53,363 nt of DNA, taken from NCBI GenBank assembly GCA_000226015.1, contig JH154333.1, positions 65,443-118,805 of the forward strand. Reading direction: 5' to 3'. Below are positions 52,981 through 53,363 of this stretch, piece by piece. How positions within the stretch are numbered: the first letter of the stretch is position 1; each line of letters starts with the position of its first letter. A program made the translations under genes and the position numbers. The notes beneath the pieces were generated by a model, which was not told the origin of the DNA, ran no database searches, and worked only from the letters and a program-made list of their open reading frames with translations. The stretch is from Mnemiopsis leidyi. Lineage: Eukaryota; Ctenophora; Tentaculata; Lobata; Bolinopsidae.

Positions 52981-53202
52981 TAATATCAAGTTACATAACG
53001 AGTAAGTGTGAAGTAATATGAAGTTACATAACGAGTAAGTGTGAAGTAACATGATTTACGCCTCGAGCGTAGCGAGTGGCGTAAATCTCATTATTCACCG
53101 AAGCCGAAGGCTGAGTTGAATAATAATATGTTATTAACGAGGGCAGAGCCCGAGTTGAAAACATTTTGTTACTTTGCACTTATGAGTTATGTAACGATAT
53201 TA
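52981..53202. mobile_element. MITE-like element with long inverted ends and three internal hairpins
   Basis: TAATATC plus GTTACATAACGAGTAAGTGT at the left (52981-53017, with a second copy at 53023-53050) is inverted at 53168-53202 (GTTACTTTGCACTTATGAGT then TATGTAACGATATTA). The interior has three stems: 53053-53087 (GATTTACGCC/GGCGTAAATC), 53091-53122 (TTATTCA/TGAATAA around AGCCGAAGGCT) and 53139-53153 (GAGGGC around AGA, then GCCCGAG). No ORF inside. Confidence 0.75.
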
Positions 53203-53363
53203 TTTACCAAGTACAAATTGCAGGCAGTGGGGCAGTTGCTAGCAATGACAAGAAAAAAGGATGTTCTCTCGTATCACTAATTTTGAGCAGGCCTCAGATT
53301 CATGTAAAGATATTATCTACCAAGTAAAAATAGCAAGCAGTGCGGGTAGTTGATAGTAATAAC
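53196..53363. repeat. Direct repeat of ~55 bp, two copies, truncated by the window edge
   Basis: GATATTATTTACCAAGTACA at 53196 returns as GATATTATCTACCAAGTAAA at about 53309. Both continue into a GCAGTG...AGTTG(C/A)TAG phrase. Confidence 0.8.

Overview
This window is nuclear DNA of an animal. It has spliceosomal introns with GT-AG borders, AATAAA signals, a U1-70K gene, a mitochondrial PARL protease, an ER p180/kinectin-type protein and secreted C-type lectins. The sequence is AT-rich, with about one gene per 8-9 kb, introns mostly of 0.3-2 kb and very many minisatellites. This suggests a compact invertebrate genome, possibly an early-branching marine animal. I cannot name the species, and the lineage is inference.

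Layout. (1) 1-2.4 kb: a tetranucleotide microsatellite and 3' flank. (2) 2.4-20.5 kb, minus strand: a 31-exon gene for an ER-membrane coiled-coil protein of the RRBP1 (p180)/kinectin family. I reconstructed its exons one by one; the joined reading frame is 1082 codons plus stop. (3) 20.5-26.7 kb: a repeat-rich intergenic block with a decayed LINE 3' end, a tRNA-derived SINE, a hAT-type MITE with an 8-bp target duplication, a ~140-bp tandem repeat and a foldback element. (4) 26.8-27.8 kb, plus strand: intronless PARL. (5) 28.7-29.9 kb, plus strand: intronless SNRNP70 (U1-70K). (6) 31.7-47.5 kb, minus strand: an unrecognised multi-exon gene, 5' end not found. It encodes a Ser/Tyr/Gly-rich low-complexity region, a Ser/Arg-rich middle and a short helical C-terminus. 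A small plus-strand gene like SMKR1 (43.7-44.2 kb) lies nested in one of its introns. (7) 48.5-52.7 kb, plus strand: two tandem intronless paralogues of a secreted protein with two C-type lectin-like domains. (8) 53.0-53.4 kb: a MITE-like element with three internal hairpins.

The genes do not form one pathway. What links the window is how its repeats sit. Many tandem arrays start within about 0-60 bases of an exon border, and several are visibly made from exon sequence. These include seven copies of an exon end with its splice donor at 45.39-45.72 kb, decayed 54-bp copies of a coding repeat at 40.75-40.99 kb, and copies of a stop-codon region at 49.5-49.7 kb. The octamer TGACGTCA and the hexamer CACGTG recur throughout the introns. 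Exon models rest on reading frame and splice-site logic alone; no transcript data were available.
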